A stretch of DNA of 64,000 nt, taken from NCBI GenBank assembly GCA_900129595.1, contig FQWG01000016.1:1-64000 (forward strand), written 5' to 3'. A program made the translations under genes and the position numbers. Below the pieces are notes generated by a model, which was not told the DNA's origin, searched no databases, and saw only the letters and a list, made by a program, of their open reading frames with translations. Positions 25,666 through 35,037 of this stretch are shown here, piece by piece (within the stretch, counting starts at the first letter, position 1; every line of letters begins with the position of its first letter). Source of the stretch: Flavobacterium frigidimaris. Its GTDB lineage: Bacteria > Bacteroidota > Bacteroidia > Flavobacteriales > Flavobacteriaceae.

Positions 25666-27825
25666 ATGAAAACCAACTTTACTTTATTATTGCTATTATT
25701 GACTTCTTTTATTTTTGCCCAAAACACGATTTCGGGTAAAGTGACAGATCAAAAAGGGAAACCGGTTCCGGGCGCCAATATTTATTTAGACGGAACTTAT
25801 GACGGAGCTACAAGTTCTGAAACAGGAGAATTTTCTTTTGAAACCACCACAACGGGAAATCAGACTTTAGTAGTGAGTTTTTTATTGTATGAAACATTCA
25901 AAAAAGAAATAGAGGTTACCAACTACAAAGATCAAACGGTAAAACTTAGAGAAAACGTAAATGCACTTGATGCAGTTGTAATTACTGCGGGAACATTAGA
26001 ATCAGGTGATAAGGCAAGAGTTTCGGTACTTAAACCTTTAGATATTGTGACAACTGCCGGTTCTGCCGGAAATATTATTGCTGCTTTGCAAACCTTGCCT
26101 GGAACACAAACTGTAGGCGAAGACGGACGTTTGTTTGTTCGTGGAGGTGAAGCCAGCGAAACCCAGACCTTTGTAGACGGACTTCGTGTAGCGCAGCCTT
26201 ATGGCGCAACAACGAATAATCTGCCAACACGCAGCAGGTTTTCGCCTTTTTTGTTTAGCGGAATTGCTTTTTCTACCGGAGGTTATTCAGCTGAATATGG
26301 CGAGGCTTTGTCAAGTGTTTTATTATTGAATACGCAGGACGAACCGGATCAGAATAAAACGGATATTGCCTTAATGACTGTGGGGCTAGGAGTGGGAAAT
26401 ACGCAAAAATGGAAAAAAAGTTCGTTTAGTATCAATACCAATTATATTAATCTGGCACCTTATCAAGCAGTAATTCCTCAAAATGTAGATTGGAATAATC
26501 CGTACCAGTCTTTGGGTGGCGAAGCAGTTTATCGGTACCATTTCGAAAGGGGGATTTTTAAATTATATGCCGCTTTTGATGCTGAAAAATTTGACTTAAA
26601 CCAGAAAAACGTAAATTTTGTAAACCCGGTCAGAACAAATTTAAACAATAATAATTTTTATTTTAATGCTTCTTATAAAGGCGATTTCGGAACCGGATGG
26701 CAAATTACGTCAGGAGTTAGTTACGGTTATAGCAATAACAAAATAAAATATGATATCAATGATGTTGACAGTAATGAAAATGCGGCTCAGCTGAAATTGA
26801 AAGTAAGAAAAAATGTGTCTAACTATTTCAAATTATCATTTGGGGCGGATTATTTTATCACAAAATACGATGAAAATTTCAACGATAATATTTCGATAAA
26901 AGCATCAAACGGTTACGATTCAAATATCGCCGCTTTTTATACAGAAGGAGATATCCTATTCTCAAAAAAACTCGCACTGAAAATTGGTTTCAGACTTTCG
27001 AATAACAGTTTATTAGACGAAACCAATATTGCGCCAAGAGCTTCTATGGCATATAAAGTCTCTAAAAATAGCCAGTTTTCGTTTGCTTACGGAGATTTTA
27101 GCCAGACACCCGTGGTGGATTATATTAAATATTCTAAATACCATCAGTTCGAAAGTGAGAAAGCCAGGCATTATATTCTGAATTATCAGTTTACGAAACC
27201 GGGTCAGACTTTCAGGGCCGAAGCATATTATAAAGATTACAGCAATTTAGTTCAGTATGACACAAAAGATATTCAGTATAATTCGGTTTTCAATAACAAC
27301 GGTTCGGGTTATGCAAAAGGATTGGACTTGTTTTGGAGAGACAGTAATTTATTAAAAAACTTAGAATATTGGATTTCGTATTCCTATATCGATTCAGAAA
27401 GGCAATACAAGAATTTTCCAATGATGGCGACGCCTAATTTTATTGCCAATCACAGTTTATCCATTGTTACGAAATATTTTATCACGGATTGGAAATCGCA
27501 AATAGGTTTCACCAACAGTTATAGTTCAGGGCGTCCGTATAATGATCCGAACCAGACGCAATTCATGAACGGAAAAACAAAGTCATATAATAGTTTGGGT
27601 TTTAACTGGGCGTATTTATTAACTACTCAAAAGATCCTGTATTTCTCAGTTTCGAATGTACTGGGAAGCCAGAATGTCTTTGGTTACGATTATGCAAAAT
27701 TACCGGATGCCAACGGAGTTTATAACAGACAGCCGGTTGTACCAACCGCAGACCGATTTTTCTTCGTGGGCTTCTTCTGGACAATCAGTGAGAATAAGAA
27801 TGAGAATCAATTGAAGAATCTTTAA
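25666..27825 (+). CDS. TonB-dependent outer-membrane receptor with carboxypeptidase-regulatory-like domain
   Basis: A 719-residue protein: signal peptide (1-18, FIFAQ), a carboxypeptidase D regulatory-like domain (about 20-100, GKVTDQKGKPVPGANIYLDG), a plug (about 115-215, with LPGTQTVGEDGRLFVRGGEASETQTFVDG) and a 22-strand-type barrel ending in an aromatic-rich segment. It imports a ligand across the outer membrane using TonB energy. No SusD partner or lipoprotein is nearby, so the substrate is open. Length is short for SusC and fits the smaller siderophore or cobalamin-type receptors with the regulatory domain. Confidence 0.94.
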   Translation: MKTNFTLLLLLLTSFIFAQNTISGKVTDQKGKPVPGANIYLDGTYDGATSSETGEFSFETTTTGNQTLVVSFLLYETFKKEIEVTNYKDQTVKLRENVNALDAVVITAGTLESGDKARVSVLKPLDIVTTAGSAGNIIAALQTLPGTQTVGEDGRLFVRGGEASETQTFVDGLRVAQPYGATTNNLPTRSRFSPFLFSGIAFSTGGYSAEYGEALSSVLLLNTQDEPDQNKTDIALMTVGLGVGNTQKWKKSSFSINTNYINLAPYQAVIPQNVDWNNPYQSLGGEAVYRYHFERGIFKLYAAFDAEKFDLNQKNVNFVNPVRTNLNNNNFYFNASYKGDFGTGWQITSGVSYGYSNNKIKYDINDVDSNENAAQLKLKVRKNVSNYFKLSFGADYFITKYDENFNDNISIKASNGYDSNIAAFYTEGDILFSKKLALKIGFRLSNNSLLDETNIAPRASMAYKVSKNSQFSFAYGDFSQTPVVDYIKYSKYHQFESEKARHYILNYQFTKPGQTFRAEAYYKDYSNLVQYDTKDIQYNSVFNNNGSGYAKGLDLFWRDSNLLKNLEYWISYSYIDSERQYKNFPMMATPNFIANHSLSIVTKYFITDWKSQIGFTNSYSSGRPYNDPNQTQFMNGKTKSYNSLGFNWAYLLTTQKILYFSVSNVLGSQNVFGYDYAKLPDANGVYNRQPVVPTADRFFFVGFFWTISENKNENQLKNL

Positions 27826-28242
27826 GAAGGTTCAAAGTTACAAAGGTTCAAAGTGACAAAGGTTTTCCAAGCCTGGATTAAAAAATAAATAAATTATATA
27901 AGTAATTAACAATGCTTTAGAACTAAAAACAGTACAAACTTTGAAGCGTTTTACGCCTTTGGAGCTAAAACATAAAAACCTTTGAGCCTTTGCAACTCTG
28001 AGCCTTTGAACCTCAGGAACAACAATTCAGTCATCAAAATCAACAACTCAGTATTATTTAGTTTTAAAACAATAAAAAGGAGCCTACTTTTGAAGTATAA
28101 ATAATGAGTTCCTAAGTTGCTAAGATTCTAAGACGCTAAGAAAAAACTTAGAGACTTAGCTCTTTAAAGACTTAGAAACTTTAAAAAAAAACTTAGCGAA
28201 TCAGAACCTTAGTAACTTAGAACCTTAAAAAAAAAAGAAACC
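27826..28242. repeat. Gene-free stretch with two palindromic repeats
   Basis: First repeat: AAGGTTCAAAGTTACAAAGG and following at 27827-27868, with inverted partner at 27977-28013 (CCTTTGAGCCTTTGC and GAGCCTTTGAACCT). This is the same family as the arms around the four-helix-bundle gene, but here only about 108 bases and no gene lie between the arms. Second repeat: CTAAG-type arms at 28110-28140 and 28190-28226, immediately before the ATG of the next gene. No promoter could be identified with confidence. Confidence 0.7.
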
Positions 28243-28866
28243 ATGACCAAGATTATTACAATGCTTACTTTATTTATCTGCGGTTTATTATCTGCACAAA
28301 CACAATTTGAACAAGGAATGACTAAGGCTTTCGGGCTTTGGAAAGAAGGAAAAAATACTGAAGCTTCTGCTTTATTCGAAAGAATTGCTGCGGCAGAGAA
28401 AACAAGTTATTTACCTAATTATTATATAGCCTTAATCAATACTACAGCTGCGTTTAGCGAAAAAGATAAAACAAAGATTGATTTGTTGCTGACAAAAGCT
28501 CAGGATGCACTTGATGTTGAATTGATAAAAGACCAAAACAATGCCGAGTTATATGCCATGCAGGCTTTGATTTATACGGCTTGGGTAGTGGCGGACCCAA
28601 TGACAAACGGAATGAAATATTCGGCTAAAGTAATGGAAGCGTATGCAAAAGGAAAAGCGATAGATCCTAATAATCCAAGAATTGTTTTTGGTGAGGCGGA
28701 TTACCAATTAGGCGGAGCAAAATGGACGGGTGTTGACACTAAACCTCTTTGTGTACAAGTTGATAAAGCTGTTGAACTTTTCGCTACTTTTAAACCTGAA
28801 ACGCCTTTTTCTCCAAAATGGGGCTTAGACAGAGCTTTGGAAACTCAAAAAAATTGCAAAAAATAA
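28243..28866 (+). CDS. Exported TPR-like protein
   Basis: A 207-residue protein with a signal peptide (about 1-19, ending SAQ). The mature part is helix-rich with TPR-like elements (FGLWKEGKNTEASALFERIAAAE, PNYYIALINTTAAF, AELYAMQALIYTAW, AKGKAIDPNNPRIVFGEADY), suggesting a periplasmic binding or scaffold role. It is 21 bases upstream of the LytS-type kinase and probably belongs to the same signalling operon, where it could help sense an envelope signal. That link is inference. Confidence 0.88.
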   Translation: MTKIITMLTLFICGLLSAQTQFEQGMTKAFGLWKEGKNTEASALFERIAAAEKTSYLPNYYIALINTTAAFSEKDKTKIDLLLTKAQDALDVELIKDQNNAELYAMQALIYTAWVVADPMTNGMKYSAKVMEAYAKGKAIDPNNPRIVFGEADYQLGGAKWTGVDTKPLCVQVDKAVELFATFKPETPFSPKWGLDRALETQKNCKK

Positions 28867-28887
28867 ATTTAATATAAGCGGATTGTA

Positions 28888-30246
28888 ATGAAAGATCATA
28901 GAAGCACATATGCAGATTTGAAAAGTGGAACAATTGTATCATTCAAAATTTCTGTGATCTTTACGATACTATTTTCCGCTTGTTTAGGGAAAGATTTAAA
29001 CATTCAGAACGTTCTTATTACTTTTTTTATAAGCTGTCTGTATTCTTTTCTGGTAGGTTTTGGAAATGGATATATTAATGTGCTGCTGGACAGAAAATGG
29101 AATTGGTTAGAGCAGACTAATTTAAGAGTATACTACGGAATTTTGGTGACAGTTATGTACACGGTCCCGGTAGTACTAGGAATCAATTATTACATTTTTG
29201 TTTATCTTCAGAATTTGCCTTTGGATAAATTCTTTAGCGAAAGAATGATCTGGATCCATTTGTTTTATATCATGCTGGCTTTAGGAGTTTCAACTTTTAT
29301 GCAAGCCAGAAGTTTCATGGTGCAGTGGAAAAAAGCTTCAAAATTTGAAATTACGCAACAAAAGATTATCGCAGGAACTGCAAATGCGAAATTCGAAAGT
29401 TTAAAAAATCAGATTGATCCGCATTTTCTTTTTAACAGTTTGAATGTTTTAAGTTCCTTAATCGAAGAAAATCCGGATAATGCGCAACGGTTCACTACTT
29501 CATTGTCTAAAATTTACCGCTATGTTTTAGAGCAAAAAGACAAAGAACTGGTTTCAGTTGAAGATGAATTGTCTTTCGCAAAAACGTATATGAATCTGCT
29601 GAAAATGCGTTTCGAAAATAGTCTGTTTTACGAATTGCCTGCGACAGATATCAATCCGGATGCAAAAGTGGTTTCGTTATCATTACAGCTTTTACTCGAA
29701 AATACGGTAAAACATAATGTAGTGAGCGAGCAGAAACCGCTGCATATCAGAATTTTTATTGATGGGGATTATTTGGCCATTCAGAATGATTTTCAGAAAA
29801 AAGAAGTTTTGCAGGACAGGCAAGGAGTTGGTTTACAGAATATCGTAAATCGATACGGGATTATAACCAACAGAAAAGTCCTGATTGAACAAAATGAGCA
29901 AAACTTCACAGTCAGGATTCCAATTCTAACCAAACAAGTTACAGTTATGGAAACAAGTGCAGAATATAACGATGAAAACAAAGCTTATTTCAGAGCTAAA
30001 AAAAGAGTAGAAGAACTAAAAGGTTTTTATGGGAATGTTATTTCATATGTTTGTGTGATTCCATTCTTAGTTTTTATAAATTTTAGGTATTCTCCTGGAT
30101 TTCAATGGTTTTGGTTTTCGGCTTTAGGCTGGGGATTTGGAGTCGTAATGCATGCTTTTAAAGTGTTTGGTTACAGCTCAGATTGGGAAGAACGAAAAAT
30201 AAGACAGATTTTAGAAAAAGAAAAACAACAAAAAAGCTGGAAATAA
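28888..30246 (+). CDS. LytS-type histidine kinase with a C-terminal 2TM domain
   Basis: A 452-residue membrane kinase: four hydrophobic segments in the first 145 residues, a His_kinase domain with FESLKNQIDPHFLFNSLN (His179), a degenerate HATPase (ENTVKHN at 271-277 and GVGLQNI at 313-319), then an added 2TM domain (about 360-440) ending in WEERKIRQILEKEK. The same 2TM domain is encoded by the four small genes that follow. The partner regulator is the LytTR gene at the end of the operon. Its stop overlaps the next ATG (TAATG). Confidence 0.94.
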   Translation: MKDHRSTYADLKSGTIVSFKISVIFTILFSACLGKDLNIQNVLITFFISCLYSFLVGFGNGYINVLLDRKWNWLEQTNLRVYYGILVTVMYTVPVVLGINYYIFVYLQNLPLDKFFSERMIWIHLFYIMLALGVSTFMQARSFMVQWKKASKFEITQQKIIAGTANAKFESLKNQIDPHFLFNSLNVLSSLIEENPDNAQRFTTSLSKIYRYVLEQKDKELVSVEDELSFAKTYMNLLKMRFENSLFYELPATDINPDAKVVSLSLQLLLENTVKHNVVSEQKPLHIRIFIDGDYLAIQNDFQKKEVLQDRQGVGLQNIVNRYGIITNRKVLIEQNEQNFTVRIPILTKQVTVMETSAEYNDENKAYFRAKKRVEELKGFYGNVISYVCVIPFLVFINFRYSPGFQWFWFSALGWGFGVVMHAFKVFGYSSDWEERKIRQILEKEKQQKSWK

Positions 30247-30545
30247 TGGAACCAAATTATACTGAAGCAGAACGCTACTACGAGGCTCAGAAAAAAGTAA
30301 AAGAGATAAGAGGATTTTACGGGCATTTAACGGTTTATCTTCTTTGTAATCCAATTGTAATAGTGGTCAATCTTATGACATCACCGGGCTATTTATGGTT
30401 TATTTGGTGTTTGCTGGGTTGGGGAGTAGGATTGATTTCTCACGGATTGAAAGCTTTTGAATTTTCACCGTTTTTTAATAAAGAATGGGAAGAACGAAAG
30501 ATTAGGGAAATTTTAGAAAAAGAAAATAAACCAACCTGGAAATAG
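30246..30545 (+). CDS. 2TM domain protein (copy 1)
   Basis: A 99-residue protein starting at the ATG that overlaps the kinase stop codon; a longer frame from 30183 has no better start and would overlap the kinase gene. It has the 2TM domain: YEAQKKVKEIRGFYGHLTVY, two hydrophobic segments (about 28-46 and 58-76) with a short linker, and the signature WEERKIREILEKE at the end. It is a homologue of the C-terminal domain of the kinase. Probably a membrane partner of that kinase. Confidence 0.9.
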   Translation: MEPNYTEAERYYEAQKKVKEIRGFYGHLTVYLLCNPIVIVVNLMTSPGYLWFIWCLLGWGVGLISHGLKAFEFSPFFNKEWEERKIREILEKENKPTWK

Positions 30546-30547
30546 TC

Positions 30548-30877
30548 ATGGAAAACAGTTTTAATAATGATGCGGAAGAATTCGAGCTTAAAAAAATAGC
30601 CAATAAAAAAGTAATAAAACTAAAAGCATTTTATTCACATGCATTTATTTATGCTATTGGAGTAATTATTTTTGTTTTAAAAGAATATGCAGGATTCCAT
30701 TTGAATTTCTTACCGTTTAAATATTTAAATTGTTTTGTAATGATAATTTGGACAACCGTATTTTTAGTTTCTGCAATAGATGTATTCGCTTCTTTTAAAA
30801 TTTTTGGAGAAGAGTGGGAAGAACGCAAAGTGAAAAGCATACTGGACAAAAAAAATAAAAAAACAAAATGGGAGTAA
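30548..30877 (+). CDS. 2TM domain protein (copy 2, divergent)
   Basis: A 109-residue small membrane protein in the same series. It keeps the N-terminal basic helix (KKIANKKVIKLKAFYSHAFIY), two hydrophobic segments and the C-terminal EEWEERKVKSILDKK, but its inner segments are more different from the other copies (FVLKEYAGFHLNFLPFKYL). It starts 2 bases after the previous stop. Function unknown; presumed partner of the LytS-type kinase. Confidence 0.88.
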   Translation: MENSFNNDAEEFELKKIANKKVIKLKAFYSHAFIYAIGVIIFVLKEYAGFHLNFLPFKYLNCFVMIIWTTVFLVSAIDVFASFKIFGEEWEERKVKSILDKKNKKTKWE

Positions 30878-30879
30878 TC

Positions 30880-31185
30880 ATGGAAGTAAATTATAATGAA
30901 GAGGATAAATATTACCAAGCAAAAAAGAAAGTAGAAAGTATAAAAGGATTTTATGGAAACCTGACTTCTTTTCTAATGGTAAACACGGTTTTGATTTTTA
31001 TCAATTTATATACTTCGCCAGAACATTTATGGTTTTACTGGCCACTAATGTGGTGGGGATTTGGAGTTGTTTTTCACGGATTGAAGGTTTTTGAAGTATT
31101 TCCGGTTTTAGGAAAGGGCTGGGAAGAAAGAAAAATAAAAGAACTCATGGAAAAAGAAAAACTGAATAAAAACAAATGGCAATAA
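30880..31185 (+). CDS. 2TM domain protein (copy 3)
   Basis: A 101-residue member; the ATG at 30880, two bases after the previous stop, gives MEVNYNEEDKYYQAKKKVE like the other copies, so it is preferred over an in-frame ATG at 30868 that overlaps the preceding gene. It contains IKGFYGNLTSFLMVNTVLIFI, WPLMWWGFGVVFHGLKVFE and GWEERKIKELMEKEK. It is the copy most like the kinase's C-terminal domain. Confidence 0.9.
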   Translation: MEVNYNEEDKYYQAKKKVESIKGFYGNLTSFLMVNTVLIFINLYTSPEHLWFYWPLMWWGFGVVFHGLKVFEVFPVLGKGWEERKIKELMEKEKLNKNKWQ

Positions 31186-31204
31186 TTTATTAAATTATAA
31201 AGAA

Positions 31205-31573
31205 ATGGGACGATTTAAACAACGCATGTACGAAGATTACAGACATGAATTTAGTACAGATGAAAGTTATAATGCAGCATATAAAAAAGTGAAAAGAATC
31301 AAAGGTTTTTATTCGCATTTGAAAGTTTATATTATAGTAAATGCTTTTATCATTATTTCAAGTCTGAACAAAGGATATATCGGCAATCACTTTGAAGTGA
31401 GAGGTTTTAATAATTGGGAAATCTATTCGACAGCATTTTACTGGGGAATTGCTTTATTGATTCATGCCTTTACAGTATTTGGTCCTGATGTCTTTTTCAG
31501 CAAGGATTGGGAGCAAAAGAAAATCCAGAAATATATGGAGAAAGAAGCTCAGAACAAGAATAAATGGGAGTAA
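31205..31573 (+). CDS. 2TM domain protein (copy 4)
   Basis: A 122-residue member with a longer basic N-terminus (MGRFKQRMYEDYRHEFSTDE) followed by the domain: YKKVKRIKGFYSHLKVYIIV, two hydrophobic segments and KDWEQKKIQKYMEKEA, where the usual WEERKI is changed to WEQKKI. It is the last of the small membrane genes and is 38 bases before the LytTR regulator. Confidence 0.9.
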   Translation: MGRFKQRMYEDYRHEFSTDESYNAAYKKVKRIKGFYSHLKVYIIVNAFIIISSLNKGYIGNHFEVRGFNNWEIYSTAFYWGIALLIHAFTVFGPDVFFSKDWEQKKIQKYMEKEAQNKNKWE

Positions 31574-31611
31574 CTTTAAATTAAAAATTTCAATTTTTTG
31601 CATCGTATTAA

Positions 31612-32379
31612 ATGACCACATTAATAATAGAAGACGAAAAACCGGCAGCGAGATTATTGCAGCGCAAACTCGAGAAGTTAGATATTGCAGTAGCCACCAT
31701 GCTGCACTCTGTAGAAGAATCGATTCATTGGTTTTCTAATAATAAGCATCCGGACCTGATTTTTCTGGACATTCAGTTATCAGATGGTTTGTCGTTTGAA
31801 ATTTTCGAAAAAATAAACATTCAAAGCGCTATTATTTTTACAACGGCTTATGATGAATATGCCCTGAAAGCATTTAAATTGAATAGTATAGATTATCTTC
31901 TAAAACCTATAGACGAAGATGATTTAGAAGTTGCCGTCACTAAATTCAGAACCCGAATTCCTAAGGCAGATTCAGGAAATCAAAATCTTCAGCTTGATTT
32001 TGAACAAATACGTCAAATGTTATCCAATCCTTTTGAGAAGAGTTACAAGAAACGATTCACCGTTAAAATCGGGCAGCATCTAAAAGTGATTACCACAGAT
32101 GAAATCGAATGTTTTTTTAGTGAAAACAAAGGAACTTATATTCATACTTTCGATAACAGAAATTATCTGATCGATACTACATTAGAAGTTCTGGAGCAGG
32201 AATTAGATATGAAAGATTTCTTTCGTGTAAGCCGTAAATTCATTGTTCCGCTTACGGCAATAAAAGAAATTCAGGTGTATACAAACTCCCGTCTCAAAGT
32301 TATTTTACCCACTTATAAAGAAGACGAGGTAATTGTAAGCCGTGAAAAAGTACAGGATTTTAAGGCCTGGCTGGAGTAA
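31612..32379 (+). CDS. LytTR-family response regulator
   Basis: A 255-residue regulator: a receiver domain (1-120) with acidic residues Glu7/Asp8, phosphoacceptor Asp53 (LIFLDIQLSDG), Thr-rich switch (FTTAYDEYALKAF) and Lys in LLKPID; then a LytTR DNA-binding domain (about 150-255: KRFTVKIGQHLKVITTDEIECFFSENKGTYIHT and FFRVSRKFIVPLTAIKEIQVYTNSRLKV). The LytS-type kinase at the start of the operon is its obvious partner. Target genes cannot be predicted. A strong bidirectional terminator follows. Confidence 0.95.
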   Translation: MTTLIIEDEKPAARLLQRKLEKLDIAVATMLHSVEESIHWFSNNKHPDLIFLDIQLSDGLSFEIFEKINIQSAIIFTTAYDEYALKAFKLNSIDYLLKPIDEDDLEVAVTKFRTRIPKADSGNQNLQLDFEQIRQMLSNPFEKSYKKRFTVKIGQHLKVITTDEIECFFSENKGTYIHTFDNRNYLIDTTLEVLEQELDMKDFFRVSRKFIVPLTAIKEIQVYTNSRLKVILPTYKEDEVIVSREKVQDFKAWLE

Positions 32380-32496
32380 AAAAGATACAATTAAAATTTC
32401 AACGGAATTAATCTCAAACTTTGGGTAGATTGGTCTATGGGTGAACCCGATTAAAATCCGGTTTAAACATATAAAATTAGATATATGCATATTATA

Positions 32497-32540
32497 GACA
32501 AACAAAAAGATCCTTCGAGAGAAGGATCTTTTTGTTTGTC
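32497..32540. terminator. Bidirectional terminator between the LytTR gene and heme A synthase
   Basis: A perfect 20-base-pair hairpin: GACAAACAAAAAGATCCTTC (32497-32516), loop GAGA, then the exact complement (32521-32540). A-rich and T-rich arms make it usable on both strands between two convergent genes. Confidence 0.9.
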
Positions 32541-32550
32541 TAATGTTTAT

Positions 32551-33576
32551 CTATTTGCTTAAACGGTGCAATGTAAAAGTCATGGCACTTAAAAGGAAAA
32601 AAGCCATAATCTGGTGAATTAATCCTAAAGCCAGTGGTACGCTGTATAAAAGTGTAAAAACCCCTAATGCAAACTGAATAAATACAAAAACAACTAAAGT
32701 TTTAATTCCGTTTTTTTGAATTCTGTTAAGTGAGAATTTTGTGCTTCTGTAATATAAAAACAAAATAAAAGCGACAACCACATAAGCAAAAGTTCTGTGT
32801 ACGAATTGAACACCGCTTTTACCTTCGATTAAGTTCTTTACCAAAGTTGGCTGCTCAATAAAAACAGAATCGTGTATAAATTCCCCATCACTCATTAATG
32901 GCCAGTGATTGTGTATTAATCCCGCATTTAAACCCGCTACAAAACCGCCGTAAATAATCTGGATTAGCAAAGCAATCAAGGCGAATCGTGCTATATTGCG
33001 AAGCGGAATTACTTTAGTAATAGTTCTTTCCGGATAAATTAAATCCAATGCTACCCATAACGTATAAGCGAAAGTGATAAAGGCGAAAGTAAGGTGTAAA
33101 GAAAGTCTGAAATGACTAACATCCGGATTGTCGATTAATCCGCTGCGAACCATAAACCATCCAAGAAAACCCTGAAAACCTCCCATTGCCAAAAGAACGA
33201 TACATTTTTTGATAGTAGCACGATCCAGTTTCTTTTTGATTAAAAAATAAACGAAAGGAACAAAGAAAACCAAACCAATGATACGGCCAATAAAGCGGTG
33301 GAACCATTCCCAGAAGTAAATAAACTTATAATCGGCTAATTGAAAATCGTTGTGAATATTAATTTTTTGATACTCAGGAAATTTCTTGTATTGCTCGAAA
33401 GCTTCATTCCATTTGGCATCCGTCAAAGGCGGGAAAGTGTCTGTAACCAAATGCCAGTCGGTCATGGATAAACCTGAATTAGTCAATCGCGTGATTCCTC
33501 CCACAACAACCATTAAAAACAATAAAACACAACCTGATAGTAACCAAATGATTACTGATTTATTCTCTTTTTTCAT
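32551..33576 (-). CDS. ctaA: Heme A synthase (COX15/CtaA family)
   Basis: A 341-residue membrane protein with eight transmembrane segments that oxidises the C8 methyl of heme O to make heme A for cytochrome oxidase. Conserved His residues are seen in FWEWFHRFIGRIIG, SHFRLSLHLTFAF, NHWPLMSDGEFIHD-associated FVHRTFAYV and LIHQIMAFFLL, in the two related four-helix halves. Length and spacing fit the COX15-like type common in Bacteroidota. The start is an ATG; it is followed downstream by the strong hairpin above. The upstream neighbour is the CCA-adding enzyme, 18 bases away. Confidence 0.94.
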   Translation of the reverse strand: MKKENKSVIIWLLSGCVLLFLMVVVGGITRLTNSGLSMTDWHLVTDTFPPLTDAKWNEAFEQYKKFPEYQKINIHNDFQLADYKFIYFWEWFHRFIGRIIGLVFFVPFVYFLIKKKLDRATIKKCIVLLAMGGFQGFLGWFMVRSGLIDNPDVSHFRLSLHLTFAFITFAYTLWVALDLIYPERTITKVIPLRNIARFALIALLIQIIYGGFVAGLNAGLIHNHWPLMSDGEFIHDSVFIEQPTLVKNLIEGKSGVQFVHRTFAYVVVAFILFLYYRSTKFSLNRIQKNGIKTLVVFVFIQFALGVFTLLYSVPLALGLIHQIMAFFLLSAMTFTLHRLSK

Positions 33577-33594
33577 TTTATTAACTTCTTATTC

Positions 33595-35022
33595 TTAAAC
33601 TTTTTTTAATCCAAGTTTTTCTGCTCTCTTAATAATAAAATCATAAGCAGCCTGATATTCATTCGGAATATCTCCTTCTAAAATAGCTTCTTTCACCGCT
33701 TCTTTCAACACTCCAATTTCGCGCGAAGGTTTCAAATCGAAAATTGCCATAATTTCTTCACCGGAAATTGGTGGTTGAAAATTACGAACATGATCTCGTT
33801 CCTCAACTTCAATAATTTTCTTGCGAACGATTTCAAAATTCTTATGATATTTTTTAAACTTCGACGGATTTTTGGTTGTAATGTCGGCTTCGCACAATGT
33901 CATTAAATCCTCTACATCTTCACCGGCATCAAAAACCAAACGACGCACTGCGCTATCCGTTACAATATCCTGCGCCAATACAATCGGACGCGAACTCATA
34001 ATAACCATTTTTTGCACAAATTTCATTTTATGGTTTAATGGCATATGCAGGCGCTCAAAGATTTTTTTAGCCATTTTACCTCCTAAAAATTCATGTCCGT
34101 GAAACGTCCATCCTTGTTTCTTGTTGAAACGTTTTGTTGGCGCTTTACCAATATCGTGCAACAAAGCCGACCAACGTAACCAGACATCATCTGTATTAGG
34201 GCAAATATTATCAACGACTTCCAGTGAATGATAAAAGTTGTTTTTATGCGTATGACCTTCAATTTCTTCTACCTGATTCAAAGCTGTTAACTCAGGTAAA
34301 ATAATATCTAAAAGCCCGGTTTGATATAAAAGTAAAAATCCAGTTGAAGGTTTATCAGTTGATAAAATTTTGTTTAATTCATCAACAATTCGTTCCCCCG
34401 AAATGATTTTGATTCTGTCAGCATTTTTGGTAATTGCATCAAGAGAGTTTTTCTCGATTTCGAAACCCAGCTGATTGGCAAAACGAATTGCGCGAAGCAT
34501 TCGCAATGGATCATCAGAATAAGTGATGCTGGGATCTAAAGGTGTTTTGATGGTTTTATTTTCTAAATCAGCCAAACCATTGAACGGATCAGAAAGATCG
34601 CCAAATGTTTTTTCGTTTAGCGATAAAGCCAATGCGTTTATGGTAAAATCACGGCGATTTTGGTCGTCTTCCAGCGTTCCGTTTTCGACAATAGGATTTC
34701 TGCTGTCAAAATTATAAGATTCTTTTCGGGCACCAACAAACTCGATGTCAGTATCTTCAAAACGCAACATCGCTGTTCCGTAAGTTTTGAAAACCTGTAC
34801 TTTTGGTTTTTTAGGAAGTAATTCAGAAACTTTCAAAGCCAATTCGATGCCACTGCCAACAGCAACCACATCGATGTCTTTTTTAGTACCCCGGTTTAAA
34901 AGCAAATCCCGAACAAATCCGCCAATAACATAACTGTCGACATTCAGTTCCTGAGATGCTTTCGAAATGATTTCGAAGATTTTATTTTGTAATGCTGTTT
35001 TATAGTTTGTTTGTATAGCCAC
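33595..35022 (-). CDS. CCA-adding/poly(A)-polymerase-like tRNA nucleotidyltransferase with HD domain
   Basis: A 475-residue enzyme of the class II nucleotidyltransferase superfamily that adds or repairs the tRNA 3' CCA. Seen: IGGFVRDLLLNRGTKKDIDVVAVG (GGxVRD and DxD motifs), RRDFTINAL, DDPLRMLRAIRFANQL (template region) and an HD phosphohydrolase domain (RWSALLHDIGKAP). The start is a GTG at 35020-35022 inside a GAATTCGTGG repeat; there is no ATG in frame after the preceding stop. The repeat may have replaced the original start region, leaving the N-terminal MAIQT. Activity is otherwise expected to be normal. Confidence 0.94.
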   Translation of the reverse strand: MAIQTNYKTALQNKIFEIISKASQELNVDSYVIGGFVRDLLLNRGTKKDIDVVAVGSGIELALKVSELLPKKPKVQVFKTYGTAMLRFEDTDIEFVGARKESYNFDSRNPIVENGTLEDDQNRRDFTINALALSLNEKTFGDLSDPFNGLADLENKTIKTPLDPSITYSDDPLRMLRAIRFANQLGFEIEKNSLDAITKNADRIKIISGERIVDELNKILSTDKPSTGFLLLYQTGLLDIILPELTALNQVEEIEGHTHKNNFYHSLEVVDNICPNTDDVWLRWSALLHDIGKAPTKRFNKKQGWTFHGHEFLGGKMAKKIFERLHMPLNHKMKFVQKMVIMSSRPIVLAQDIVTDSAVRRLVFDAGEDVEDLMTLCEADITTKNPSKFKKYHKNFEIVRKKIIEVEERDHVRNFQPPISGEEIMAIFDLKPSREIGVLKEAVKEAILEGDIPNEYQAAYDFIIKRAEKLGLKKV

Positions 35023-35035
35023 GAATTCACTAATT
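35018..35035 (+). repeat. GCCACGAATTCAC repeat copy on the left of the GxxExxY gene
   Basis: GCCACGAATTCACTAATT matches 17 of 18 bases of the copy at 35429-35446, on the same strand. The GTG start codon of the CCA-adding enzyme is read from its reverse strand. Confidence 0.8.
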
Positions 35036-35037
35036 TT

